A DNA stretch of 64,000 nucleotides from the NCBI RefSeq assembly GCF_900102875.1, contig NZ_FNGH01000014.1, forward strand, positions 1 through 64,000, read 5' to 3'. Below are positions 31,324-42,510 of the stretch, piece by piece (the stretch's first letter is position 1; each line of letters opens with the position of its first letter). The position numbers were made by a program, and so were the translations under genes. The notes under the pieces were generated by a model. That model worked only from the letters and a program-made list of their open reading frames with translations, did no database searches and had not been told where the DNA came from. The DNA is from Franzmannia pantelleriensis (GTDB lineage: Bacteria > Pseudomonadota > Gammaproteobacteria > Pseudomonadales > Halomonadaceae).

Positions 31324-31944
31324 ATGGCTCGTTACATTGGACCGAAGTGCAAACTGTCTCGTCGTGAGGGTACCGATCTCTTTCTGAAGAGCGGTGTCAC
31401 TCCCTTCGAGAAGAAGTGCAAATCCGAGCAGATCCCGGGTGTGCACGGCCAGCGCCGTCAGCGTCTTTCCGACTACGGCTTGCAGCTTCGTGAGAAGCAG
31501 AAAGTGCGTCGCATGTACGGCGTACTCGAAAAGCAGTTCCGCAATTACTACAAGGAAGCGGCCCGCATCAAGGGCGCGACCGGCGAAGTGTTGCTGCAAC
31601 TGCTCGAATCCCGACTGGACAATGTCGTCTACCGCATGGGCTTCGGCTCGACTCGCTCTGAAGCGCGTCAGCTGGTGAGTCACAAGGCGATTGCCGTCAA
31701 CGGTAAGAGCGTCAACGTGGCGTCCTACCAGGTCAAGCCGGGTGACGTGGTGTCCGTTCGCGAGAAGGCCAAGAACCAGGCCCGCATCCAGTCCGCGCTG
31801 GCGATTTCTGCCAACCGGGGCGATGTGGAATGGATCGACGTCGACTCCAAGAAGATGGAAGGCACTTTCAAGGCTCTGCCTGAACGTGGCGACTTGTCTG
31901 CCGACATCAACGAAAACCTGATCGTCGAGCTGTACTCGAAGTAA
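31324..31944 (+). CDS. rpsD: 30S ribosomal protein S4
   Basis: 206 aa. Primary 16S rRNA binder, accuracy protein and alpha operon repressor in E. coli. [15 protein letters not shown] start; the S4 RNA-binding domain [20 protein letters not shown] and [15 protein letters not shown] lies near residues 95-130. Confidence 0.98.
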   Translation: MARYIGPKCKLSRREGTDLFLKSGVTPFEKKCKSEQIPGVHGQRRQRLSDYGLQLREKQKVRRMYGVLEKQFRNYYKEAARIKGATGEVLLQLLESRLDNVVYRMGFGSTRSEARQLVSHKAIAVNGKSVNVASYQVKPGDVVSVREKAKNQARIQSALAISANRGDVEWIDVDSKKMEGTFKALPERGDLSADINENLIVELYSK

Positions 31945-32025
31945 TCACCCCGTGGGTGATGCCGGGCCCGCAAGGGTCCGGTTCAGAGTACCGAGTATCC
32001 GTTTGGCAGCCTGAAAGGTGTTCAT

Positions 32026-33024
32026 ATGCAGCGTTCAGTGACAGAGTTTCTCCGTCCTCGCGATATCAAGGTCGAAGAGATCAGCGCGCACCACGCGAAG
32101 ATCGTGCTCGAACCGTTCGAGCGCGGCTTCGGTCACACCCTGGGGAATGCTCTGCGTCGCATCCTGCTCTCGTCCATGCCCGGCTGTGCCGTGGTAGAAG
32201 CCGAGATCGCTGGCGTCGACCATGAGTACAGTGCGATCGAAGGGGTCCAGGAAGACGTCATCGAAATCCTCCTGAACCTCAAGGACGTGGCAATCAAGAT
32301 GCACAGCCGCGACGAGGCGGTGCTCTCGCTGAACAAGCAGGGCCCGACCGTCGTGACCGCGGGTGACATCGCCACCGACCACGACGTCGAGATCGTCAAC
32401 CCCGAGCACGTCATCGCCCACGTCAACGAGGGCGCAGATCTGCAGATGCAGCTCAAGATCGCTCGCGGCCGTGGCTATGAGCCGGCGGATACCCGCCTTG
32501 GTGCGGATGACGAATCACGGGCCATTGGTCGCCTGCAGCTGGATGCGACCTTCAGCCCCGTTCGCCGGGTTTCCTATGCCGTGGAAGCGGCGCGTGTCGA
32601 GCAGCGTACCGACCTCGACAAGCTGGTCATCGACCTGGAGACCGACGGCACACTGGATCCGGAAGAGGCGATCCGTCGCAGCGCCACCATTCTGCAGGAG
32701 CAGTTGGGTGCGTTCGTCGACCTGGAAGCCGACAAGGAACAGGAAGTGGAGGAGGAAGAGGATCATATCGATCCCATCCTGCTGCGTCCCGTAGACGATC
32801 TCGAGTTGACCGTCCGCAGTGCCAACTGCCTGAAGGCCGAGAATATCTACTACATCGGCGATCTGATCCAGCGCACTGAGGTGGAGCTGTTGAAGACCCC
32901 GAATCTCGGCAAGAAGTCGTTGAACGAAATCAAGGACGTGTTGGCAGCGCGCGGTCTGTCCCTCGGCATGCGGTTGGAGAATTGGCCGCCGGCAAGCCTG
33001 AAGGACGACAAGGCCTCCGCGTGA
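32026..33024 (+). CDS. rpoA: DNA-directed RNA polymerase subunit alpha
   Basis: 332 aa. The N-terminal domain ([26 protein letters not shown] split over ~30-55) dimerises and nucleates polymerase assembly. An acidic linker ([14 protein letters not shown]) is followed by the C-terminal DNA/activator-binding domain ([30 protein letters not shown]). Confidence 0.98.
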   Translation: MQRSVTEFLRPRDIKVEEISAHHAKIVLEPFERGFGHTLGNALRRILLSSMPGCAVVEAEIAGVDHEYSAIEGVQEDVIEILLNLKDVAIKMHSRDEAVLSLNKQGPTVVTAGDIATDHDVEIVNPEHVIAHVNEGADLQMQLKIARGRGYEPADTRLGADDESRAIGRLQLDATFSPVRRVSYAVEAARVEQRTDLDKLVIDLETDGTLDPEEAIRRSATILQEQLGAFVDLEADKEQEVEEEEDHIDPILLRPVDDLELTVRSANCLKAENIYYIGDLIQRTEVELLKTPNLGKKSLNEIKDVLAARGLSLGMRLENWPPASLKDDKASA

Positions 33025-33063
33025 GCGTCGACTCGAGTCCCAGTTTGGTAAGGAATCACAACC

Positions 33064-33450
33064 ATGCGTCATCGTAAGAGTGGTCGCCACTTAAACCGTA
33101 CCAGCTCGCATCGCCAGGCCATGTTCAAGAACATGTGCGTGTCGCTGGTCGAGCATGAAATGATCAAGACTACCCTGCCCAAGGCCAAGGAACTGCGTCG
33201 TCATATCGAGCCGCTGATCACCCTGGCCAAGCAGGACAGCGTCGCCAACCGTCGTCTGGCCTTCAGCCGCACCCGCTCCAAGGAAACGGTCGGCAAGCTC
33301 TTCAATGAGCTGGGTCCGCGTTACGTCGAGCGTCCGGGCGGTTACGTCCGTATTCTCAAGTGCGGTTTCCGCACCGGCGACAACGCGCCCATGGCCTACG
33401 TCGAACTGGTCGACCGTCCGATCGCCGAAGAGGCTGCCGCTGAGGAGTGA
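33064..33450 (+). CDS. rplQ: 50S ribosomal protein L17
   Basis: 128 aa. Near the tunnel exit. [21 protein letters not shown] and [22 protein letters not shown] are conserved. Last gene of the alpha operon; a strong terminator follows 38 bases later. Confidence 0.98.
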   Translation: MRHRKSGRHLNRTSSHRQAMFKNMCVSLVEHEMIKTTLPKAKELRRHIEPLITLAKQDSVANRRLAFSRTRSKETVGKLFNELGPRYVERPGGYVRILKCGFRTGDNAPMAYVELVDRPIAEEAAAEE

Positions 33451-33488
33451 TCCCCGGCGTTGCCTTCGGCACGGATAGCGCTGAAAGC

Positions 33489-33520
33489 AAAACCGGCTCC
33501 TTTCGAGGAGCCGGTTTTTT
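33489..33520 (+). terminator. Terminator of the alpha operon
   Basis: AAAACCGGCTCC (489-500) pairs with GGAGCCGGTTTT (507-518) and is flanked by A- and T-runs, so it could act on both strands. It ends the ~31-kb translation and transcription block. Confidence 0.95.
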
Positions 33521-33551
33521 ATTACTAATTGCCAGTGATCGCCTTTTCAAC

Positions 33552-33660
33552 GCGGCTTCCCGTCGACAGGTCTTCGCGGGGGCGCTGTGAACCCGTCCAT
33601 GGGCGCTACCGATTCCTTCCCTGGAATCGAACCCCCGCTACGACCTGTCCCCGGCGCCGC
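33552..33660. repeat. Nested palindromic intergenic element
   Basis: A 109-base element folding into one long structured arm. Outer pairs: GCGGC 33552-56 with GCCGC 33656-60; GACAGGTC 33565-72 with GACCTGTC 33642-49; GCGGGGG 33576-82 with CCCCCGC 33632-38. Two inner stems follow: CCC/GGG 33592-603 and CGATTCC/GGAATCG 33610-629. It lies between the convergent genes rplQ and uvrA. Its style recalls dispersed intergenic repeats in halomonad genomes (from memory). It could end uvrA transcription or be a mobile REP-like element. Confidence 0.65.
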
Positions 33661-33685
33661 TCACCATTGGTGGCTTCCCGCTTGG

Positions 33686-36559
<2,874 letters not shown>

Positions 36560-36588
36560 TGCCACCTCGTGCGCTGCGCAAAAGTTCG

Positions 36589-36618
36589 ATTATACGGCCC
36601 CGCCATGAGTCGCGGCAA
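36589..36618 (-). promoter_or_regulatory. uvrA promoter
   Basis: Read on the minus strand: TTGCCG (36613-36618), 18-bp spacer, TATAAT (36589-36594), about 30 bases before uvrA. Confidence 0.7.
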
Positions 36619-36652
36619 AGCCGCATGATAGAAAGCGGTAGTGGCTGATGGA

Positions 36653-36681
36653 TTCCCTGTGCGGCGGCGAGTGGGTAGAAT
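36653..36681 (+). promoter_or_regulatory. Candidate promoter of the yajR-like gene
   Basis: TTCCCT (36653-36658), 17-bp spacer, TAGAAT (36676-36681). The -35 is weak. It diverges from the uvrA promoter. Confidence 0.45.
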
Positions 36682-36745
36682 ACTTGGTCCATCACCATCG
36701 GGTGCCCCGCACCCGCCCATACGAGTCCGATACGTTGCATTGCGC

Positions 36746-38125
36746 ATGCTCTCTGGTCTGCTGTTAGTCACCGAACGCCGCGCCATCATTGGCCTGGCCA
36801 GCCTGTATGCCTCGCGCATGCTGGGGCTGTTCATGGTGCTGCCGGTATTGGCGCTGTATGCCGACGACCTGGCCGGCGCCACGCCGCTGCTGGTGGGTCT
36901 GGCGCTGGGTGCCTACGGGCTGACCCAGGCGATCCTGCAGATTCCCTTCGGGCTGCTCTCCGACCGCATCGGGCGCAAGGCGGTGATCGCGGGGGGGCTG
37001 ATGCTGTTCATGCTTGGCAGTGTGGTCGCTGCACAGGCCGACAGCATTGGCGGAGTGATCCTGGGCCGCTGCCTGCAGGGCAGCGGCGCGGTGGCTGCCG
37101 CGATCATGGCGCTGCTGGCCGATCAGACCCGCGAGCAGGTGCGCACGGCGGCCATGGCCACTATCGGCATGTCGATCGGTCTCGCCTTTGCCTTGGCCAT
37201 GGTGCTAGGTCCGTGGCTGGCCAGCGGCTTCGGCCTGGCCGGGGTATTCTGGTTCACCGCGCTGCTGGCGGCGGTGAGTCTGCTGGTACTGTGGCGGCTG
37301 GTGCCCCAGGCACCGCGACGGCTGCGCCATCGCGACGTGCTGCTCGACCGCGCTCAGCTCAAGGCCACCCTGGGGCGTAGCGACTTGGTGCGGTTGGATA
37401 TCTCGATCTTTGCCCTGCACCTGATCCTGATGGCGATCTTTGTCGCCGTGCCGTTTCGCCTGCTGGAGGTCGGCATTGCCTTGCCGCACCACGGCTGGGT
37501 CTATTTTGCGGTGATGGCGCTGGCCTTCGTGGTGATGGTGCCGCTGGTGATCGTTGCCGAGAAACGCCAGCGCATGCGCGGGGTATTCTTGGTGGCGGTG
37601 GCCAGCATGGCGCTGTGTTTGCTGGGGCTTGGAGCGTTGCCGGTCACCTGGGTGTCGCTTGGGCTGCTGCTGCTGGGCTTCTTTACCGCGTTCAACCTGC
37701 TCGAGGCGACGCTGCCCTCGATGCTTAGCAAGCTGGCACCGGCGGGGGCCAAGGGCACTGCCATGGGGGTCTACTCCACCAGCCAGTTCCTGGGGGCCTT
37801 TCTCGGCGGCGTGCTGGGTGGTGCCTTGGCCCAACAGTGGGGCCTTGATGCGGTATTCTATGGCAGTGCGCTGGTTGGCCTGGGGTGGCTGGCGGCGATC
37901 TGGGGGATGCCGGCACCGCGCCATCTGGCCAGTGAGGTGGTAGCGTTGGACGAGCAAGCGCATGGCGATGCCCTGGAGACGCTGATGGAGCGTTTTGCCG
38001 ACGTGGCCGGGGTGGAGGACGTACTGGTGGTGCCGGAAGAGCGACTGGCCTATCTCAAGGTCGATCGCCAGCGTCTCGACAGCGATGCCCTGGCCCGCGT
38101 GGCGGGGATCAAGCGAAACCACTAG
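36746..38125 (+). CDS. yajR: MFS transporter, YajR-like
   Basis: 459 aa. Major facilitator with about 12 hydrophobic helices; motif A reads GLLSDRIGRKAV between helices 2 and 3. After the last helix (~395) a soluble C-terminal domain contains VEDVLVVPEERLAYLKVDR, which resembles the ferredoxin-like YAM domain of E. coli YajR (454 aa). Substrate unknown. ATG 36746 gives MLSGLLLVTERRAI just before helix 1; a longer frame from 36641 would overlap the promoter. ssb follows after 66 bases. Confidence 0.85.
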   Translation: MLSGLLLVTERRAIIGLASLYASRMLGLFMVLPVLALYADDLAGATPLLVGLALGAYGLTQAILQIPFGLLSDRIGRKAVIAGGLMLFMLGSVVAAQADSIGGVILGRCLQGSGAVAAAIMALLADQTREQVRTAAMATIGMSIGLAFALAMVLGPWLASGFGLAGVFWFTALLAAVSLLVLWRLVPQAPRRLRHRDVLLDRAQLKATLGRSDLVRLDISIFALHLILMAIFVAVPFRLLEVGIALPHHGWVYFAVMALAFVVMVPLVIVAEKRQRMRGVFLVAVASMALCLLGLGALPVTWVSLGLLLLGFFTAFNLLEATLPSMLSKLAPAGAKGTAMGVYSTSQFLGAFLGGVLGGALAQQWGLDAVFYGSALVGLGWLAAIWGMPAPRHLASEVVALDEQAHGDALETLMERFADVAGVEDVLVVPEERLAYLKVDRQRLDSDALARVAGIKRNH

Positions 38126-38191
38126 CCGCTGGCTGGTGGTCAACAAGTCACAGGGGCGTCCTGGCGTCGCCCGGCAATCAAGGAGCGAGAC

Positions 38192-38806
38192 ATGGCTCGT
38201 GGAGTAAACAAGGTCATTCTGATCGGGAATCTCGGTCAGGACCCGGAGGTGCGCTTCCTGCCTTCCGGCAACCCGGTGGCCAATCTGCGCATTGCCACCA
38301 CTGACAGCTGGACCGACCGTCAGAGCGGTCAGCGTCAGGAGCGTACCGAATGGCACACCGTGGTGCTGTTCAACAAGCTGGCCGAGATCGCCCAGCAGTA
38401 CGTCAAGAAAGGCTCGCGGATCTACGTCGAGGGCCGCCTGCAGACCCGCAAGTGGCAGGGTCAGGACGGTCAGGACCGCTATAGCACCGAGATCGTCTGC
38501 AATGATATGCAGATGCTCGACAGCCGCGGCGGCGGCCAGGGCGGCGATTTCCAGCAGCAGGGCAATATGCCGCAGCAAGGCGGTTACGGCCAGCAGGGGG
38601 GATATGGTCAGCAGGGCGGCAATGCCCCGCAGCCGCCGCCCCAAGGCGGCTTTGGCCAGGGCGGCGGTCAGCCGCGGCCACAGCAGCCGGCGCCACAGCC
38701 TGCGCCTCAGCAGCCGCCGGCCCAAGGCGGTCAGCAGCAGGGCAATAACTATGGCGCGCCGGCGCCGGGCAGTTTCGACGACTTCGACGACGAAATCCCG
38801 TTCTGA
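38192..38806 (+). CDS. ssb: Single-stranded DNA-binding protein
   Basis: 204 aa. Coats ssDNA during replication and repair and recruits partners through its tail. OB fold in residues 1-112 ([48 protein letters not shown]), then a long Gly/Gln/Pro linker with repeated YGQQGG units, then the acidic tip DDFDDEIPF. Linker is longer than in E. coli (178 aa total). GGAGCGAG site upstream. Next to yajR and near uvrA, as in pseudomonads. Confidence 0.97.
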   Translation: MARGVNKVILIGNLGQDPEVRFLPSGNPVANLRIATTDSWTDRQSGQRQERTEWHTVVLFNKLAEIAQQYVKKGSRIYVEGRLQTRKWQGQDGQDRYSTEIVCNDMQMLDSRGGGQGGDFQQQGNMPQQGGYGQQGGYGQQGGNAPQPPPQGGFGQGGGQPRPQQPAPQPAPQQPPAQGGQQQGNNYGAPAPGSFDDFDDEIPF

Positions 38807-38808
38807 TC

Positions 38809-39681
38809 GTGAAACTGCTGATACTCGATGCCGGCCACTGCCTGAGCCTGGCGCTGGCGCGCGAGGCCAACCGGCGCAGTGACACCCGGCTGATGATAGA
38901 GGAGCGACCGGCGATCAGCGCCGAGGCGCTCACCGAGCTGGCGCCAGATGCGTTGGTGATTCCGCCGCTGGCCAGGCCGATCAGCGCCGAGCCGGCGGCA
39001 GTGGTCGCCCACGCCGAGGCGGTGGAGGCGTGCCTGGAAGCCTGTCGGGTGACGCGCACGCCGCTGGTGTGGTGTGTCTCCGATCAGCTCTACGAGGATG
39101 GTCACGACGCACCGATCGACGAGCATGTGATTCCGGCGCCGCGGGATGAGAGTCTGAGGCGGCTGATTCAGGTCGGCGATCGGATTCGCCAGCAGTACGC
39201 CGAGCATCTGATCGTTCGCCTGGGGCCGCTGTTTGCCCTGGATGGCGCCAGTGCCTGGCTCAGTGAGCTGATCGATAGCCTGCTGGCCGGTGATGAGGTG
39301 CGGGTGGCTGAGGATGTGATCTTCTGTCCGACCTCGGCGGATGCCGCGGCCATGGCCCTGTTCGGCATGCTGCACCAGCAACACTGCGGTGCTCAGGCCT
39401 GGGGCGCCTATCACTTGGCGGGCACCGAACCGGTCAGCGGCTATACCTTCGCCTCGATGGTGCGCACTCAGCTTGCTACGCGGCTCGAAGGGCTGGGGGA
39501 GAAGGTCGAGCTGGGGCCGCTCAAGGCGCTCAAGCACCACCACGACCAGCCGCTGCGTCGGGTGCTCAACTGCCGACGGGTGCTGGAGGCTTTCGGCGTG
39601 CATCAGAAACCCTGGCGGCTCGAGGTCGGGCGCATGCTCGATGCCTGGTGCCACAGTCGCAGCGGTGGAGCGGCGTCATGA
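38809..39681 (+). CDS. RmlD-like sugar-nucleotide reductase family protein, degenerate
   Basis: 290 aa. The layout resembles the RmlD/extended SDR family (dTDP-4-dehydrorhamnose reductase): an N-terminal Rossmann-like strand MKLLILDAG, a Tyr-containing segment VSDQLYEDG, and a C-terminal AYHLAGTEPVSGYTFASMV like the RmlD substrate part. The glycine-rich NAD loop (GxxGxxG) is replaced by DAGHCLSLALAREA, and no YxxxK is seen, so catalysis is doubtful. GTG start 38809 is 2 bases after ssb, and the stop overlaps plsC (ATGA), so it is in one operon with them. Function unknown. Confidence 0.6.
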   Translation: MKLLILDAGHCLSLALAREANRRSDTRLMIEERPAISAEALTELAPDALVIPPLARPISAEPAAVVAHAEAVEACLEACRVTRTPLVWCVSDQLYEDGHDAPIDEHVIPAPRDESLRRLIQVGDRIRQQYAEHLIVRLGPLFALDGASAWLSELIDSLLAGDEVRVAEDVIFCPTSADAAAMALFGMLHQQHCGAQAWGAYHLAGTEPVSGYTFASMVRTQLATRLEGLGEKVELGPLKALKHHHDQPLRRVLNCRRVLEAFGVHQKPWRLEVGRMLDAWCHSRSGGAAS

Positions 39682-40436
39682 ACCTGCTGCGCAGCCTGCT
39701 GTTCTATGCCGGGTATTTTTTGACCATGTTGGTGTGCGGGGTACTGTTCCTGCCGCTGGCGCCGTTGCTGCCGCTGGGCGGTCGCTATCGCCTGCTGAAC
39801 CTGTATAACCACACTATCATTGCCTGGTTCCGGATCAGCTGCGGGGTGCGCTACGACATCCGTGGCCGTGAGCACCTGCCCGATGCGCCCTGCGTGATCC
39901 TCGCCAACCACCAGTGCGAGTGGGAGACGCTGTTTCTGCAGGTGCTCAAGCCGCCGGTATGCACGGTGCTCAAACGCGAGCTGCTGAATATCCCGATATT
40001 CGGCTGGGGGCTGCGGCTGCTGCATCCCATCGCCCTGGATCGCTCCAAACCGGCCAGGGCCATGCGTCAGGTGCTGAGCCAGGGCAAGCAGCGCCTGGAG
40101 GAGGGGCTGTCGGTGCTGATCTTCCCCGAGGGTACGCGAGTCGCGCCGGGCAAGCGGCGCCACTACAACAAGAGTGGCGTGGTGATCGCTTGCCGCGCCG
40201 GCATGCCGGTGCTGCCGGTGGCGCATAACGCCGGTGAGCGCTGGCCTGGGCGCCACTGGGTGAAGAATCCCGGGCGGCTGTCGGTGCGGGTCGGTGAGCC
40301 GATCGATACCCGCGGGCGCAGTCCCGAAACGGTATTGGCCGAGGTCGAGGCGTGGATCGAGGAGCAGCTGACGGACATTTCCGAGGTGCCGCGGCCCGCT
40401 GCGGCGGTCGGGCGCGGCGAAGCGCTGCCCGGCTGA
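39678..40436 (+). CDS. plsC: 1-acyl-sn-glycerol-3-phosphate acyltransferase
   Basis: 252 aa. Acylates lysophosphatidic acid to phosphatidic acid at the inner membrane. N-terminal hydrophobic helix (~10-35), then the catalytic block NHQCEWET (H-X4-E, where the usual form is H-X4-D), the glycerol-phosphate motif FPEGTRVAPGKRR and MPVLPVAHNAGE. ATG 39678 overlaps the preceding stop by 4 bases; a longer frame would have no family support. A genome may carry more than one PlsC, so the symbol is tentative. Confidence 0.88.
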   Translation: MNLLRSLLFYAGYFLTMLVCGVLFLPLAPLLPLGGRYRLLNLYNHTIIAWFRISCGVRYDIRGREHLPDAPCVILANHQCEWETLFLQVLKPPVCTVLKRELLNIPIFGWGLRLLHPIALDRSKPARAMRQVLSQGKQRLEEGLSVLIFPEGTRVAPGKRRHYNKSGVVIACRAGMPVLPVAHNAGERWPGRHWVKNPGRLSVRVGEPIDTRGRSPETVLAEVEAWIEEQLTDISEVPRPAAAVGRGEALPG

Positions 40437-40476
40437 TGACGTCTGGCCTGGTGTCGGCTGTCCAGCTGATGCCGCA

Positions 40477-40510
40477 ACGATAACGGCGCCTCTCGAGGCG
40501 CCGTTATCGT
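40477..40510. terminator. Bidirectional terminator between plsC and fabB
   Basis: A perfect inverted repeat of at least 14 bp (40477-40490 with 40497-40510, ACGATAACGGCGCC and its complement) with a TCTCGA loop, between two convergent genes. Confidence 0.8.
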
Positions 40511-40538
40511 TTGCACAAGATTGGCGGTGTGGATGCGA

Positions 40539-41756
40539 TCAGTCGTTGAACGTCTCCAGCACCAGGCAGGCGTTGGTGCCGCCGAAGCCGAAGCTGTTGG
40601 AGAGTACCCGGTTGACCTGGGCGCTATCACGACGCTGGGTGACGATATCGAAGCCGGCGGCCTGCTCGTCGAGATCATCGACATTGGCCGAGGCGGCGAT
40701 GAAGTCATTCTCCATCATCAGCAGCGAATAAATCGCTTCCTGCACGCCGGTGGCGCCCAGCGAGTGGCCGGTCAGCGACTTGGTCGAACTCATCGCCGGG
40801 GTCTGGTCACCGAACACCTCGCGGATCGCCTTGAGCTCGGCGACATCGCCCACCGGCGTCGAGGTGCCGTGGGTATTGATGTAGTCGATGGGGCCATTCA
40901 CGGTGGCCAACGCCTGACGCATGCAGCGCGCGGCGCCCTCGCCGGAGGGGGCTACCATGTCGTGACCATCGGAGGTGGCACCGTAGCCGGTGACCTCAGC
41001 ATATATCTTGGCGCCGCGGGCCTTGGCGTGTTCGAGCTCCTCGAGCACCAGCATGCCACCGCCGCCGGCGATGACGAAGCCGTCGCGGGCCGTGTCGTAG
41101 GGCCGCGAGGCCTTGGTCGGGGTGTCGTTGTAGTGCGTCGAGAGCGCGCCCATGGCGTCGAACAGGCACGACAGGGTCCAGTGCTCCTCCTCGCCGCCGC
41201 CGGCAAACACCACGTCCTGCTTGCCGAGCTGGATCTGTTCTACGGCGCTGCCGATGCAGTGGGCCGAGGTGGCGCAGGCCGAGGAGATCGAGTAATTGAC
41301 GCCCTTGATCTTGAACGGCGTGGCCAGGCAGGCGGAGACGGTGCTGCCCATGGTGCGGGTCACCCGATAGGGCCCCACGCGGCGCAGGCCCTTCTCGCGC
41401 ATCACGTCGGCGGCCTCGACCTGGTTGGCGCTGGAGGCACCGCCGGAGCCGGCAATCAGGCCGCTGCGCTCGTGGGATACCTGCTCGGGGGTCAGCCCGG
41501 CATCCTCGATAGCCTGGGCCATGGAAACGTAGGCATAAGCCGCGGCGTCGCCCATGAAGCGGCGCAGCTTGCGGTCGATCAGGGCATCGAGGTCGATATC
41601 GACCACGCCGGCGACCTGACTACGAAAGCCGCGCTCGGCGTATTCATCCTTGAAGCGAATGCCCGAGCGCCCTGCCTTGAGCGCATCGAGGACCTGATCC
41701 CGGTCGTTGCCGAGGCACGACACGATGCCAAGTCCGGTGACTACCACTCGTCGCAT
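40539..41756 (-). CDS. fabB: 3-oxoacyl-ACP synthase I
   Basis: 405 aa. Elongates acyl-ACP, including the cis-3-decenoyl intermediate, and is needed for unsaturated fatty acids. The active-site cysteine is in [14 protein letters not shown] (~163); the histidines are in [11 protein letters not shown] (~298) and TGHSLGATG (~333). C-terminal [15 protein letters not shown]. It starts 12 bases after fabA and is cotranscribed with it, as in pseudomonads. Confidence 0.97.
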   Translation of the reverse strand: MRRVVVTGLGIVSCLGNDRDQVLDALKAGRSGIRFKDEYAERGFRSQVAGVVDIDLDALIDRKLRRFMGDAAAYAYVSMAQAIEDAGLTPEQVSHERSGLIAGSGGASSANQVEAADVMREKGLRRVGPYRVTRTMGSTVSACLATPFKIKGVNYSISSACATSAHCIGSAVEQIQLGKQDVVFAGGGEEEHWTLSCLFDAMGALSTHYNDTPTKASRPYDTARDGFVIAGGGGMLVLEELEHAKARGAKIYAEVTGYGATSDGHDMVAPSGEGAARCMRQALATVNGPIDYINTHGTSTPVGDVAELKAIREVFGDQTPAMSSTKSLTGHSLGATGVQEAIYSLLMMENDFIAASANVDDLDEQAAGFDIVTQRRDSAQVNRVLSNSFGFGGTNACLVLETFND

Positions 41757-41768
41757 GGAAGCCTCCTG

Positions 41769-42284
41769 TCAGAAATTCGCGGTGGAGGTGAACAGGCCGA
41801 CGCGCAGGTCGTTGGCCTGATAGATATCGCGGCCGTCGACGGTCACGGTGCCGTCGGCCATGCCCAGAATCAGGCGCCGGGTGATGATGCGCTTGATATT
41901 GATATGGTAGGTGACCTTCTTGGCCTCGGGCAGGATCTGGCCGGAGAACTTGACGTCACCGCAGCCCAGCGCGCGGCCTCGGCCGGGGTGGCCGAGCCAG
42001 CCGAGATAGAATCCGACCAGCTGCCACATGGCATCGAGGCCCAGGCAGCCGGGCATCACCGGGTCGCCGGGGAAGTGGCAGTCGAAGAACCATAGATCGG
42101 GGGTGATATCGAGCTCGGCGATCAGCTCGCCTTTACCGTGATCACCGCCTGCCTCGTTGATGCGCACGATGCGATCGAGCATCAGCATGTTGGGGGCCGG
42201 CAGCTGGGCATTGCCCGGGCCGAACAGTTCGCCTCGGCTGCATGCCAGCAGCTCGTCACGGCTATAGGATTCTTGCTTGGTCAC
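41769..42284 (-). CDS. fabA: 3-hydroxydecanoyl-ACP dehydratase/isomerase
   Basis: 171 aa. Dehydrates 3-hydroxydecanoyl-ACP and isomerises the trans-2 bond to cis-3, the branch point for unsaturated fatty acids. Catalytic His in [14 protein letters not shown] (~70) and Asp in [10 protein letters not shown] (~84). GTG 42284 gives [22 protein letters not shown], aligned with E. coli FabA (172 aa); the longer reading frame upstream is noncoding. The ribosome site is weak. A minus-strand -10 TAGAAT lies at 42340-42345. Confidence 0.96.
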   Translation of the reverse strand: MTKQESYSRDELLACSRGELFGPGNAQLPAPNMLMLDRIVRINEAGGDHGKGELIAELDITPDLWFFDCHFPGDPVMPGCLGLDAMWQLVGFYLGWLGHPGRGRALGCGDVKFSGQILPEAKKVTYHINIKRIITRRLILGMADGTVTVDGRDIYQANDLRVGLFTSTANF

Positions 42285-42510
42285 TGAGTCGTTCCGAGAG
42301 TCGAATTTATTGTGAACCGCGGCGCGCGGAGCTGGCTGCATTCTACTGACAGCGGGCGGCGATTGCACGCCAGCCGTCGGCTTATGCGTTGGCAGGCATT
42401 TTTTGCATTGCCCTTCAGCCTGGGAGCATGATGCCGATAACCTAATGATGATGACAACCAGCCACGGCGACAGGGTAACGCATTGATTCCAGATTTCACG
42501 ACATTGTGCC
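42285..42510. promoter_or_regulatory. Divergent fabA / GGDEF-EAL intergenic region
   Basis: 226 noncoding bases. On the minus strand TAGAAT (42340-42345) is the best -10 for fabA, with a poor -35 (GTGCAA). I could not recognise a FabR or DesT palindrome. No clear promoter is visible for the plus-strand gene. Confidence 0.45.

Noticed and set aside
33552-33660. Signal recognition particle (4.5S) RNA
   Set aside because: The conserved apical loop GGAAGGAAGCAGCC is absent; the element is better described as a nested palindrome.
36560-38191. LexA (SOS) box before uvrA or ssb
   Set aside because: No CTGT-N8-ACAG match was found in either upstream region.
37205-38725. 506-aa minus-strand open frame across yajR and ssb
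   Set aside because: Antisense to two recognised proteins; histidine/glutamine-rich translation without a domain.
40521-42095. 524-aa plus-strand open frame over fabB and fabA
   Set aside because: Entirely antisense to two proteins with intact catalytic motifs; the translation looks low in complexity.
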